Below, piece by piece: positions 1-6,312 of a stretch of 18,740 nucleotides of DNA. The stretch lies in NCBI GenBank assembly GCA_005882235.1, contig VBCT01000185.1, positions 1-18,740 of the forward strand, written 5' to 3'. Position 1 is the first letter of the stretch. Every line of letters begins with the position of its first letter. The DNA is from Betaproteobacteria bacterium. GTDB taxonomy: Bacteria > Pseudomonadota > Gammaproteobacteria > Burkholderiales > SG8-39. A program made the position numbers and the translations under genes. The notes below the pieces were generated by a model that saw only the letters and a list, made by a program, of their open reading frames with translations, did no database searches and was not told where the DNA came from.

Positions 1-46
1 CATGCCGCCAGCGTTCAATCTGAGCCAGGATCAAACTCTTCAATTC
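1..46 (-). rRNA. rrs: 16S ribosomal RNA, 5' end (partial)
   Basis: The minus strand reads the near-universal 16S start (GAATTGAAGAGTTTGATCCT, then the GGCTCAG and GAACGCTGG blocks). The GGCATG that follows is usual for betaproteobacteria. Only about 46 nt are inside the window and the rest lies beyond the left edge. The mature 5' end is placed at base 46 by analogy with E. coli and could be off by a few bases. It is preceded by an rrn-type leader with boxA and, further upstream, by an initiator tRNA and a consensus promoter. Confidence 0.97.
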
Positions 47-57
47 AAATCCTGATC

Positions 58-72
58 AATCGCTATGCGATT
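58..72 (-). other. Perfect hairpin just upstream of 16S
   Basis: AATCGC (58-63) and GCGATT (67-72) form a perfect 6-bp stem with a 3-nt loop, ending 12 nt before the 16S start. It may help fold or process the 16S precursor. The long-range RNase III stem cannot be judged because the 3' flank of 16S is outside the window. Confidence 0.5.
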
Positions 73-152
73 GCGCGAGCCCTGCGTTTTACCGCCGAGC
101 CCACTACTCACTCAAAGTCATTGCAAAGGTAAAAAAAAACCTTGCTAGACCT

Positions 153-241
153 GGTGTGAGCTTGGGTTAATGCTTTGTGCGACACCGATGCGCTTGCGCG
201 CAAAGTACCGGTGTCACTGGCTTTCACCCAGCGCCCACACC
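153..241 (-). other. Extended leader stem-loop
   Basis: Bases 153-167 (GGTGTGAGCTTGGGT) are nearly complementary to 226-241 (ACCCAGCGCCCACACC), with one or two mismatches or bulges. Nested inside is a stem of GACACCG (181-187) with CGGTGTC (209-215), whose interior also pairs TGCGC with GCGCA. Together these predict a long self-contained stem in the rRNA leader. Function is inferred only: folding or processing of the leader. Confidence 0.5.
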
Positions 242-256
242 TATCGGCTGTTCAAT

Positions 257-268
257 TGTTAAAGAGCG
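257..268 (-). promoter_or_regulatory. rrn boxA antitermination site
   Basis: The minus strand reads CGCTCTTTAACA, matching the proteobacterial boxA consensus TGCTCTTTAACA at 11 of 12 positions. BoxA RNA is bound by NusB/NusE and supports antitermination of rRNA transcription. It lies directly after a GC-rich hairpin (271-282), the usual boxB-boxA order, and about 210 nt upstream of 16S. Confidence 0.85.
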
Positions 269-270
269 TT

Positions 271-282
271 CCCCGGGCGGGG
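271..282 (-). promoter_or_regulatory. boxB-like hairpin
   Basis: CCCC-GCCC-GGGG on the minus strand forms a small GC hairpin two bases before boxA. Position and order match boxB in rrn leaders. The sequence itself is simple, so the call rests on context. A second hairpin (ACCCC/GGGGT, 292-305) abuts the 3' CCA of the tRNA and may guide its processing. Confidence 0.5.
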
Positions 283-305
283 ATCCTGCACACCCCAGGA
301 GGGGT

Positions 306-382
306 TGGTTGCGGGGATAGGATTTGAACCTATGACCTTCGGGTTATGAGCCCGACGAGCTGCCAGACTGCTCCACCCCGCG
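306..382 (-). tRNA. metZ: Initiator tRNA-fMet (anticodon CAT)
   Basis: This is a 77-nt tRNA with encoded CCA. The anticodon loop CTCATAA sits between GGG and CCC, the three G:C pairs typical of initiator tRNAs. The 5' base is C and position 72 is A, giving the unpaired C1xA72 that marks formyl-methionine tRNA and excludes it from elongation. The T-loop TTCAAAT and a normal D arm are present. It lies about 17 nt downstream of a consensus promoter's -10 box, with no separate promoter of similar quality before 16S, so it appears to be the first gene of the rrn transcript. Identity is secure. Co-transcription with 16S is inferred from layout. Confidence 0.96.
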
Positions 383-399
383 CCCGGTACAGAAACGGG

Positions 400-429
400 A
401 TTATAGCGGTCGGCGCGAAGTACTGTCAA
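400..429 (-). promoter_or_regulatory. Consensus sigma70 promoter of the tRNA-fMet/rrn unit
   Basis: On the minus strand TTGACA (424-429) and TATAAT (400-405) are both perfect, with an 18-bp spacer. The expected start is near base 392, about 10 nt before the tRNA 5' end, followed by a GC-rich discriminator as in stable-RNA promoters. The -35 box lies about 30 bp after the stop codon of the permease gene. No strong AT-rich UP element is visible upstream. Confidence 0.9.
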
Positions 430-457
430 ACCATTTTGCGCCGCAGCAATGCCGTCA

Positions 458-1294
458 TCATGTCCTCTCGGTCTCGATGGTTCGGGGCTGCCAGACCATG
501 AGGCGCCTTTCCGCCAGCCCCACCGCCCAATCGAGAAGCAGCGCGAACGCGGAGAGCAACAGGATCCCTGCGACCACGGTATTCATATCGAAGAAGCCCT
601 CCGCCTGATGGATGAGGTAGCCGACGCCTTTTGCCGAGCCCAGATATTCGCCGACCACTGCTCCGACGAACGCAAGCCCTACCGAGTTGTGCAAGCTCGC
701 GAACACCCAGCTCATCGCGCTCGGCACATAAACATGGCGCAGGAGCTGGCGCGGGCTCGCGCCGAGCATGCGCGCATTGGCGAGCACGACCGGGCTGACC
801 TCGCGCACGCCCTGGTATACATTGAAAAACACGATAAAGAACACGAGCGTCACCCCCAAGGCCACCTTGGAGGCAATACCGAGACCGAACCACACGAAGA
901 AAATCGGTGCCAGAATCACCCGCGGCATCGCGTTCACGGCCTTGATGTATGGATCGAGGACCGCGGAGGCCGTCGGCGATAGCGCGAGCCACAGGCCGAT
1001 CACGACGCCGGACACCGTGCCTATGAGAAATGCGAGCAGCGTTTCGACCAGCGTCACCCAGAGATGCTCGTAGATCTCTCCGGAAACAAACCACTGCCAC
1101 AAGCGCGCGAATACCTTTACCGGCTCGCCGAAGAAGAACGCCGCCTGGTTGGCTTCGGTAAAGTAGATCGGCGGCAGCAGCGTCGGGCTCGTCAGCACGT
1201 ACCAGATCACGACGAGCAGGACGAACAGCAGCGCCTGGAAGGCGCGCAAGCGCAGCCGGCCGCCGCCCGCTCTACTGTCTTTGCTGCTGGGCAT
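458..1294 (-). CDS. ABC transporter permease (SsuC/TauC-like)
   Basis: This 278-aa inner-membrane permease belongs to the nitrate/sulfonate/taurine-type importer family. After a short basic N-terminus come hydrophobic segments at roughly 20-36, 82-105, 128-158, 196-216 and 238-262. The EAA-type loop that contacts the ATPase is at about 173-191 (NARMLGASPRQLLRHVYVP). It starts at ATG 1294, 23 nt inside the end of the ATPase gene, so the two are probably translationally coupled, with AAAGG just upstream as ribosome binding site. With the ATPase and binding protein it forms a complete one-of-each importer; a single permease gene suggests a homodimer. The substrate cannot be read from sequence. 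It is the last protein gene before the rrn promoter, and no terminator is visible between them. Confidence 0.92.
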   Translation of the reverse strand: MPSSKDSRAGGGRLRLRAFQALLFVLLVVIWYVLTSPTLLPPIYFTEANQAAFFFGEPVKVFARLWQWFVSGEIYEHLWVTLVETLLAFLIGTVSGVVIGLWLALSPTASAVLDPYIKAVNAMPRVILAPIFFVWFGLGIASKVALGVTLVFFIVFFNVYQGVREVSPVVLANARMLGASPRQLLRHVYVPSAMSWVFASLHNSVGLAFVGAVVGEYLGSAKGVGYLIHQAEGFFDMNTVVAGILLLSAFALLLDWAVGLAERRLMVWQPRTIETERT

Positions 1295-2078
1295 AACCTT
1301 TTAGCACCTCTTCCTTCATCGCGCGCCAGATTTTCGTGTGAATTTCTATGAAGCGCGAGGTCAGGCGGATTTCGGCGACATCGCGCGGGCGCGGCAGGTC
1401 GATCGTATAGTCTCCGATCGGATGCGACGCGGGGCCCGCGGAAAGCACCACGACTCTATCGGATAGCGAAATCGCCTCTTCGAGATCGTGCGTGATGAAT
1501 ACCACCGACTTGCGGTCGGCGGACCACAGCTCGAGCAACTCGTTCTCCATCAGCTGCCGCGTCTGAACGTCGAGGGCCGAAAACGGCTCGTCCATGAGCA
1601 GAATTTGCGGATTCAGTATGAGCATCTGCGCGAGCGCGACGCGCTTGCGCATTCCGCCTGAGAGCTGGTGGGGGTAGCGCTTGCCGAATCCGGTGAGGCC
1701 AACGCGCGCGAGCCAGGCGTCACCCCGTTCAAGAGCCTCTTCCCGGGCCACGCCGCGAAATTCCAGGCCGGCAACGACGTTCCCTATGGTATTTCGCCAA
1801 GGCATAAGCGCCTCGGTCTGGAACATGTAGCCCGCGCGCGTGTTGATCCCGCCGAGCGCGCGTCCGAGCACGGTTACCGTGCCGGTAGAGGGCTTGAGCA
1901 ACCCGGCAGCGACATTGAGCAAAGTCGTCTTGCCGCAGCCCGTGGGGCCCACCACCGCAACGAATTCACCCTCACCGATGGCGAGCGTGGTATCGCAGAC
2001 GGCGGTATAGCGCCCCGACGGATCGTCTCGCGACAGGAAGGTGCAGCTGACGCGCTCGAGCGCGAGGACGGGAGTCAT
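1272..2078 (-). CDS. ABC transporter ATP-binding protein (SsuB/TauB-like)
   Basis: This 268-aa cytoplasmic ATPase has every core motif of the fold: Walker A GPTGCGKT at 44-51, Q-loop glutamine at 87, signature LSGGM at 139-143, Walker B ILLMDEP at 159-165, D-loop SALD at 167-170 and switch histidine 197 (ITHD). The length and PTGCGKTT-type Walker A are normal for the nitrate/sulfonate/taurine branch. The start ATG at 2078 lies three bases after the TAA of the binding protein, and AAAGGA overlaps that stop as the likely ribosome binding site. It energises the adjacent permease. Substrate specificity resides in the binding protein and is not known. Confidence 0.94.
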   Translation of the reverse strand: MTPVLALERVSCTFLSRDDPSGRYTAVCDTTLAIGEGEFVAVVGPTGCGKTTLLNVAAGLLKPSTGTVTVLGRALGGINTRAGYMFQTEALMPWRNTIGNVVAGLEFRGVAREEALERGDAWLARVGLTGFGKRYPHQLSGGMRKRVALAQMLILNPQILLMDEPFSALDVQTRQLMENELLELWSADRKSVVFITHDLEEAISLSDRVVVLSAGPASHPIGDYTIDLPRPRDVAEIRLTSRFIEIHTKIWRAMKEEVLKGYAQQQRQ

Positions 2079-2081
2079 CCT

Positions 2082-3104
2082 TTATTTGTACTTCGCGTTC
2101 GCCCTTTTCACGAACTCGTTCGTATAGGTGAGCTCGAGTTTGATTTCCTTTGCCTTCACTTCGGGATTGAAGGTCGGTATGACTTTGAGCGCGGTTCTCG
2201 CGCCGGCATCCGAGATGACTCCGTCCGGCGAGATGGCCTCCTTCACCTTGTTGAACGAGAACAGGTACAGCGCCTTGTCGGCGAGCAGATAGGATTCGGG
2301 AACCGTACGCAGCACGTCCTGGGGAGAAGCGGACTGGATCCATTTATCGGCGCGAACGATGGCGTTGGTGAGCGCCTGGACCGTGCCCGGATTCTTTCGA
2401 ATGAAATCGACCGGCGCATAGAGGCAACCCGCCGGCATCGGACCCCCCAAGACCTGTTCGGTTCCCCGCAAGGTGCGGGTGTCGGCGATGATCTTGATGT
2501 CGCCATCCTGCTCGAGTTTGGTCATGACCGGATCGGTATTGGAAACCGCGTCGACTTGACCGCTCTTGACGGCCGTAATGGCCGTCGCCCCGAGGCCGAC
2601 GCCTATGACGGAAATATCGGAGGGCTTGAGGCCTCCGGTGGAAATGAAGTGATTGAGGATCATGTGCGTGCTCGAGCCCGGCGCTGAAACGCCGACCTTC
2701 AGACCTTTGAGGTCTTTCGGCGATTTGTACTCCTTCGCTTTGGCCGTGACGATTCCGATCGCGATCTGCGGCGCCCGGCCTTGCTGCACGAAGCATTGCA
2801 GGTACTGGCCTTTGGGCTGCATGTTGAGCGTGTGCTCGTAGGCTCCCGACACGACATCGGCGCTTCCGCCCACCACCGCCCTCAGCGCCTGCGAGCCTCC
2901 GGCAAAGTCGCTGATCGTCAAGTTCAGGCCTTCCTCCTTGAAATATCCCAGTTGCTCGGCGATCGTGAGCGGCAGGTAGTACAGCGAGGCTTTTCCCCCG
3001 ACGGCGACATGCACGTCCTTCTTCTCGATTGCGCCTTGCGCGCCGGCGAACGCAGGCCAGGCGGCGATCAAGATAGCCAGCGCGAACTTCTCTAGGATAT
3101 ACAT
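2082..3104 (-). CDS. ABC transporter substrate-binding protein (NMT1/SsuA-like)
   Basis: This 340-aa periplasmic protein has a signal peptide (hydrophobic 8-20, AGA|Q cleavage likely after residue 22). The mature part has the NMT1/THI5-SsuA fold: an early segment ending LGYFKEEGL (about 53-61), then SQALRAVVGGSADV in the region that usually helps form the ligand site, and a later GLKVGVSAPGS hinge-like segment. The family binds sulfonates, nitrate, taurine, pyrimidine precursors and similar small molecules. The ligand here is not predictable. ATG 3104 is preceded by AGGAGA six bases upstream. The start region carries a perfect inverted repeat and a TATAAT box (described separately), suggesting its own control despite following a radical SAM gene by only 32 nt. 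Confidence 0.92.
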   Translation of the reverse strand: MYILEKFALAILIAAWPAFAGAQGAIEKKDVHVAVGGKASLYYLPLTIAEQLGYFKEEGLNLTISDFAGGSQALRAVVGGSADVVSGAYEHTLNMQPKGQYLQCFVQQGRAPQIAIGIVTAKAKEYKSPKDLKGLKVGVSAPGSSTHMILNHFISTGGLKPSDISVIGVGLGATAITAVKSGQVDAVSNTDPVMTKLEQDGDIKIIADTRTLRGTEQVLGGPMPAGCLYAPVDFIRKNPGTVQALTNAIVRADKWIQSASPQDVLRTVPESYLLADKALYLFSFNKVKEAISPDGVISDAGARTALKVIPTFNPEVKAKEIKLELTYTNEFVKRANAKYK

Positions 3105-3133
3105 TAGTAATCTCCTGTAACTTACTAATTATA
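3103..3133 (-). promoter_or_regulatory. Candidate promoter/operator with perfect inverted repeat at the importer start
   Basis: The plus strand reads ATTAGTAA (3103-3110), an 11-nt spacer, and TTACTAAT (3122-3129), a perfect 8-bp inverted repeat. On the minus strand TATAAT (3128-3133) overlaps its distal arm, the AGGAGA ribosome binding site (3111-3116) lies in the spacer, and the near arm includes the first bases of the ATG. No good -35 box was found. The segment is strikingly AT-rich for this GC-rich window. It could be an operator for a dimeric regulator or an RNA hairpin presenting the ribosome binding site in its loop. Confidence 0.5.
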
Positions 3134-3136
3134 AAT

Positions 3137-4186
3137 TTAGAACAGGTTCCCCTGGGTGGGGCTGGGACGGCGGAATTTCGTGGTGTCCAGGCGGTTGCGT
3201 TCACCCGCGTTCAAGCCCAGCCGTTTGCAGGCGATCTCGAAGCGCTTGCCGAGCAGTTCCGCGAACTGCCCTTCCCCCTTCATGCGGCTGCCGAAGTGCG
3301 GGTCGTTGTCGCGCCCGCCGCGCATGTCGTGGATGCGCGCCATGACATGTTTCGCCTTGAGCGGATAGTTTCGCTGCAACCAGTCCTTGAAAAGATCCTT
3401 CACCTCCCAGGGAAGCCGCAGCAGCGTGTATCCGGCCATGCGCGCCCCAGCCTCGCTCACGGCCTCGAGAACCGCTTCCATGTCCTTGTCGTTCAGGAAC
3501 GGGATGATGGGCGCTACCAACGTGCCGCAGGGCACGCCCGACTCGCTCAAGCGACGAATCGTCTCGACGCGCCGGTAGGGCGCCGCGGCGCGCGGCTCCA
3601 GAGTGCGTGCGATCTCGCCGTCGAGGGAGCCGATCGAGACGAACACCTGTACCAGACCTTCGCGCGCCATGGGCGCGAGCAGGTCGAGATCGCGTTCGAT
3701 CAGCGAGCCTTTGGTGACGATCCCGACCGGGTTCCGGAACTCCCACAGCACTTCGAGAATGCCGCGGGTAATCCGGTGCTCGCGCTCGATCGGCTGGTAC
3801 GGATCGGTATTGGCCCCCAGCGCGATCAGCTCACAGCGGTAACCGGGACGGGAGAGTTCTTTGCGCAACAGTTCGGCTGCATTTTCCTTCGCGAACAGGC
3901 GCGTCTCGAATTCCAGGCCGGGGGAAAGTCCGAGGTAGGCGTGGCTCGGCCGTGCATAGCAGTAGATGCAGCCGTGTTCGCAACCTTGATAGGGGTTGAT
4001 CGACTGCGCAAACGGGAGGTCCGGTGAATCGTTGCGCGCGATGATCGAACGCGCCAAGTGCAGCGTCACCACCGTTTCGGGCCTGGACTGGACGTCAGCT
4101 TCCGGCTCGCGGTTGCGCGCGAGCGTCTCGAAGCGGCCCTGCGGGTTGTCCGCGGCGCCGCGTCCCTTGATGCTCACGGGCCCCAT
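3137..4186 (-). CDS. PA0069-family radical SAM protein (SplB-like)
   Basis: This 349-aa protein has a radical SAM cluster motif CEHGCIYC (C69, C73, C76), which binds a [4Fe-4S] cluster and S-adenosylmethionine. The motif is preceded by SINPYQG and followed by YARPSHAYLG. These flanks are typical of the COG1533 group related to spore photoproduct lyase and usually annotated as PA0069 family. The N-terminal ~45 residues are polar and poorly structured. The C-terminus ends in basic stretches with a TQGNLF tail. The biological reaction of this group is unknown to me. It starts at ATG 4186, six nt after the lyase stop, so it is co-transcribed with the lyase and CoA-transferase, although no functional link is evident. 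Confidence 0.88.
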   Translation of the reverse strand: MGPVSIKGRGAADNPQGRFETLARNREPEADVQSRPETVVTLHLARSIIARNDSPDLPFAQSINPYQGCEHGCIYCYARPSHAYLGLSPGLEFETRLFAKENAAELLRKELSRPGYRCELIALGANTDPYQPIEREHRITRGILEVLWEFRNPVGIVTKGSLIERDLDLLAPMAREGLVQVFVSIGSLDGEIARTLEPRAAAPYRRVETIRRLSESGVPCGTLVAPIIPFLNDKDMEAVLEAVSEAGARMAGYTLLRLPWEVKDLFKDWLQRNYPLKAKHVMARIHDMRGGRDNDPHFGSRMKGEGQFAELLGKRFEIACKRLGLNAGERNRLDTTKFRRPSPTQGNLF

Positions 4187-4192
4187 ATCGAA

Positions 4193-5113
4193 TCAGTGTA
4201 GCCCGCCGGGAATCGGGTGCAGGTCGGTGGTCTTTCCGGCCTTGGCGACCTGCCCGGGCAGCTCGTGGCTGACGATCTCGCCCAAGCGCTTGGACACCGC
4301 GAGAAGCTTGTCGAGGTTCACTCCCGTCGTGTACCCCATGCATTCGAGCATGTGCACCAGATCCTCGGTGCAGATGTTTCCGGTCGCCCCCGGCGCGAAC
4401 GGACAACCGCCCAGCCCCCCGAGGCATGCCTCGTAATGCTGGACTCCCGCTGCCAGTCCCGAGAGGACGTTGGCAAGCCCCATCCCCCGGGTATTGTGGA
4501 AATGCAGGGCGAGCTCCAATTCGGGCCAGCGCTCCCTCACCGCGGAGCACAAATCCAGGACCTGCTTGGGATGCCCCATTCCGGTGGTGTCGGCAAGAGT
4601 GACGCTGCGCACCCCCAACTCGACATAGCGGCCGACGAATTGCAGCACCCGCCCCGACGACTGCCCGCCTTCGAACGGACAACCGAATGCGGTGGAAAGC
4701 GCGCCCGCCACGGAGATTCCGGTTCTCTCGAGCTCGCGCATGATTTCACCGAATCCCTCGAATGAAGCGTCGGTCGAACGGCGCACATTGGCCCGATTGT
4801 GGGTTTCGGAAACGGAAACGACGAGGTTCACCTCATCGGCGCGCGCTGCAATTGCGCGCTCGGCTCCCTTCAGATTGGCGATCAGGGCGACGTACTTCAC
4901 CGAAGGCTTGCGCTTGATGTTCGCCATCACCGTCTCCGCATCGCGCAGGTTCGGCACCGCCTTGGGCGAAACGAATGAAGTGACCTCGATCTTCGCCAGC
5001 CCCGTATCCGACAGCGCGTCGATCAGCTCGATTTTTTGCTCCGTCGGAACGAATTGCGGCTCGATCTGCAGGCCGTCGCGGGCAACCACCTCATGTATGT
5101 AGGTATGCTGCAT
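4193..5113 (-). CDS. Hydroxymethylglutaryl-CoA lyase family protein
   Basis: This 306-aa TIM-barrel lyase cleaves HMG-CoA to acetyl-CoA and acetoacetate, or a related 3-hydroxyacyl-CoA. All key residues are present: RDGLQ at 12-16, metal-binding His204 and His206 in HFHN, catalytic Cys237 in GGLGGCPFAPGATGN, and Asn246. From memory these match human HMGCL residues R41, D42, H233, H235, C266 and N275 at a constant offset of 29, so the barrel is complete and ungapped between them. There is no targeting sequence, so it is cytoplasmic. The gene begins at ATG 5113, 11 nt after the CoA-transferase stop, and ends six nt before the radical SAM gene. Pairing with a class III CoA-transferase suggests activation of a free acid followed by cleavage. 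The exact acyl group is inferred. Confidence 0.92.
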   Translation of the reverse strand: MQHTYIHEVVARDGLQIEPQFVPTEQKIELIDALSDTGLAKIEVTSFVSPKAVPNLRDAETVMANIKRKPSVKYVALIANLKGAERAIAARADEVNLVVSVSETHNRANVRRSTDASFEGFGEIMRELERTGISVAGALSTAFGCPFEGGQSSGRVLQFVGRYVELGVRSVTLADTTGMGHPKQVLDLCSAVRERWPELELALHFHNTRGMGLANVLSGLAAGVQHYEACLGGLGGCPFAPGATGNICTEDLVHMLECMGYTTGVNLDKLLAVSKRLGEIVSHELPGQVAKAGKTTDLHPIPGGLH

Positions 5114-5124
5114 TCTCGCGCGCG

Positions 5125-6312
5125 CTAGATGGCCTTGCGCTCCCTGAAGCCGGCAATGTCCTTTTTGCTGTAGCCGTGGGCCGCGAGCACGGTCGCGGTG
5201 TGCTCTCCCAGCTCCGGCCCGACCGAATCGATGTCGCCCGGCGTGTCCGAGAGCTTGGGCACGACGCCTGGCACCTTGATGGGCGTGCCGTCCTTGAGCC
5301 TGACTTCTCGGATCATTTCCCGGGCCAGATACTGCGCGTCGCCGACGATGTCGGCCATGCTGTAGATCTTGCCGTTCGGGACTTGCGCATCATTGAGGAT
5401 TCGCACCAGGTCCTCCGCGTCGTGCCGTGCAGTCCACTCCCCGATCGCCCGGTCGAGCTCCTCGGCGCGCCTTGCCCGCCCGGCATTGTCGGAGAGCGCC
5501 GGGTCCCCGGCAAGATCGGCGCGTTCCATCACGTTCATCAGCCGCTTGAAGATGCTGTCGGCGTTCGCGCCGATCACCACATGCTGCCCGTCGCGAGTGA
5601 GATAGGTGTTCGACGGAACGATGCCCGTGAGGTTGCTTCCGGTGCGCTCGCGCAGCTCCTTGAACACATCGTATTCTGGCAGCGCGCCTTCCATCATGTT
5701 GAAGACGGCTTCGTACAGCGCGACATCCACGACCTGGCCCCTGCCTCCGTGGGTTCCCCGATGGCGCAGCGCCATGAGCACGCCGATGACGCCGTGCAGC
5801 GCAGCCAGCGCGTCGCCGATCGAAAGGTTAGGCCGTACCGGAGGCCGGTCGGGGAAACCGGTGACGTAGCGCAATCCACCCATCGATTCGCCGATCGCGC
5901 CGAACCCCGCCTGATCGCGGTAAGGCCCGGTCTGCCCGAATCCCGAGAGCCTGAGCATGACGATGCCCGCATTCTGCGCCGCGAGCTGCTCGTAGCCGAG
6001 CCCCCATTTTTCCAGTGTCCCCGGCCGGAAATTCTCGATGACCACATCGGCATCCTTTGCCAGCCGGCGCACGATCCCCTGCCCTTCGGCGGTCCGCAGA
6101 TTGACGGTGACCGATTTCTTGTTCCGGTTCTGCACGTGCCACCACAGCGAGGTGCCTTGGTGGACTTTTCTCCAGTTGCGCAGAGGATCGCCCTTGGGCG
6201 GCTCGATCTTGATGACTTCGGCGCCGAACTCCGCGAAGAATTTCCCGGCAAAGGGCCCGGCAATCAGCTGTCCCAACTCGATCACCTTCAGCCCTTCCAG
6301 GGGTTTTGTCAC
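5125..6312 (-). CDS. Class III CoA-transferase (CaiB/BaiF family)
   Basis: This 395-aa protein is the normal length for the formyl-CoA transferase/CaiB family, which moves CoA between carboxylic acids through an aspartyl-CoA intermediate. The N-terminal GLKVIELGQLIAGP block, EVIKIEPP, VVIENFRPGTLEKWGLGY, and the catalytic aspartate D167 in LSIGDALAALHG are all present. The chosen start is GTG 6312, which overlaps the recR stop as GTGA. The frame stays open further upstream, but that part overlaps recR antiparallel in phase only and its residues look like shadow coding. With the HMG-CoA lyase next to it, a plausible role is succinyl-CoA-dependent activation of 3-hydroxy-3-methylglutarate or a similar branched hydroxy-dicarboxylate. 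That assignment is inference. Confidence 0.92.
   Translation of the reverse strand: MTKPLEGLKVIELGQLIAGPFAGKFFAEFGAEVIKIEPPKGDPLRNWRKVHQGTSLWWHVQNRNKKSVTVNLRTAEGQGIVRRLAKDADVVIENFRPGTLEKWGLGYEQLAAQNAGIVMLRLSGFGQTGPYRDQAGFGAIGESMGGLRYVTGFPDRPPVRPNLSIGDALAALHGVIGVLMALRHRGTHGGRGQVVDVALYEAVFNMMEGALPEYDVFKELRERTGSNLTGIVPSNTYLTRDGQHVVIGANADSIFKRLMNVMERADLAGDPALSDNAGRARRAEELDRAIGEWTARHDAEDLVRILNDAQVPNGKIYSMADIVGDAQYLAREMIREVRLKDGTPIKVPGVVPKLSDTPGDIDSVGPELGEHTATVLAAHGYSKKDIAGFRERKAI

Larger units (their letters stand above)
47..305 (-). other. rRNA operon leader (transcribed spacer between tRNA-fMet and 16S)
   Basis: This 259-nt non-coding stretch separates the 3' end of tRNA-fMet from the 16S start. 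Read on the minus strand it holds, in order, a short hairpin directly after the tRNA (292-305), a GC-rich boxB-like hairpin (271-282), boxA (257-268), an extended imperfect stem (153-241), a hairpin with a nine-U loop strand (123-145), and a perfect 6-bp hairpin 12 nt before 16S (58-72). No coding potential and no second promoter of good quality were seen. Its role is presumably antitermination and processing of the precursor transcript. Confidence 0.85.

Noticed and set aside
123..145. Hairpin with a T-run in the rRNA leader as an intrinsic terminator after tRNA-fMet
   Set aside because: The T-run (nine T on the minus strand) lies inside the loop of a bulged stem instead of following a GC-rich stem, so it does not fit an intrinsic terminator.
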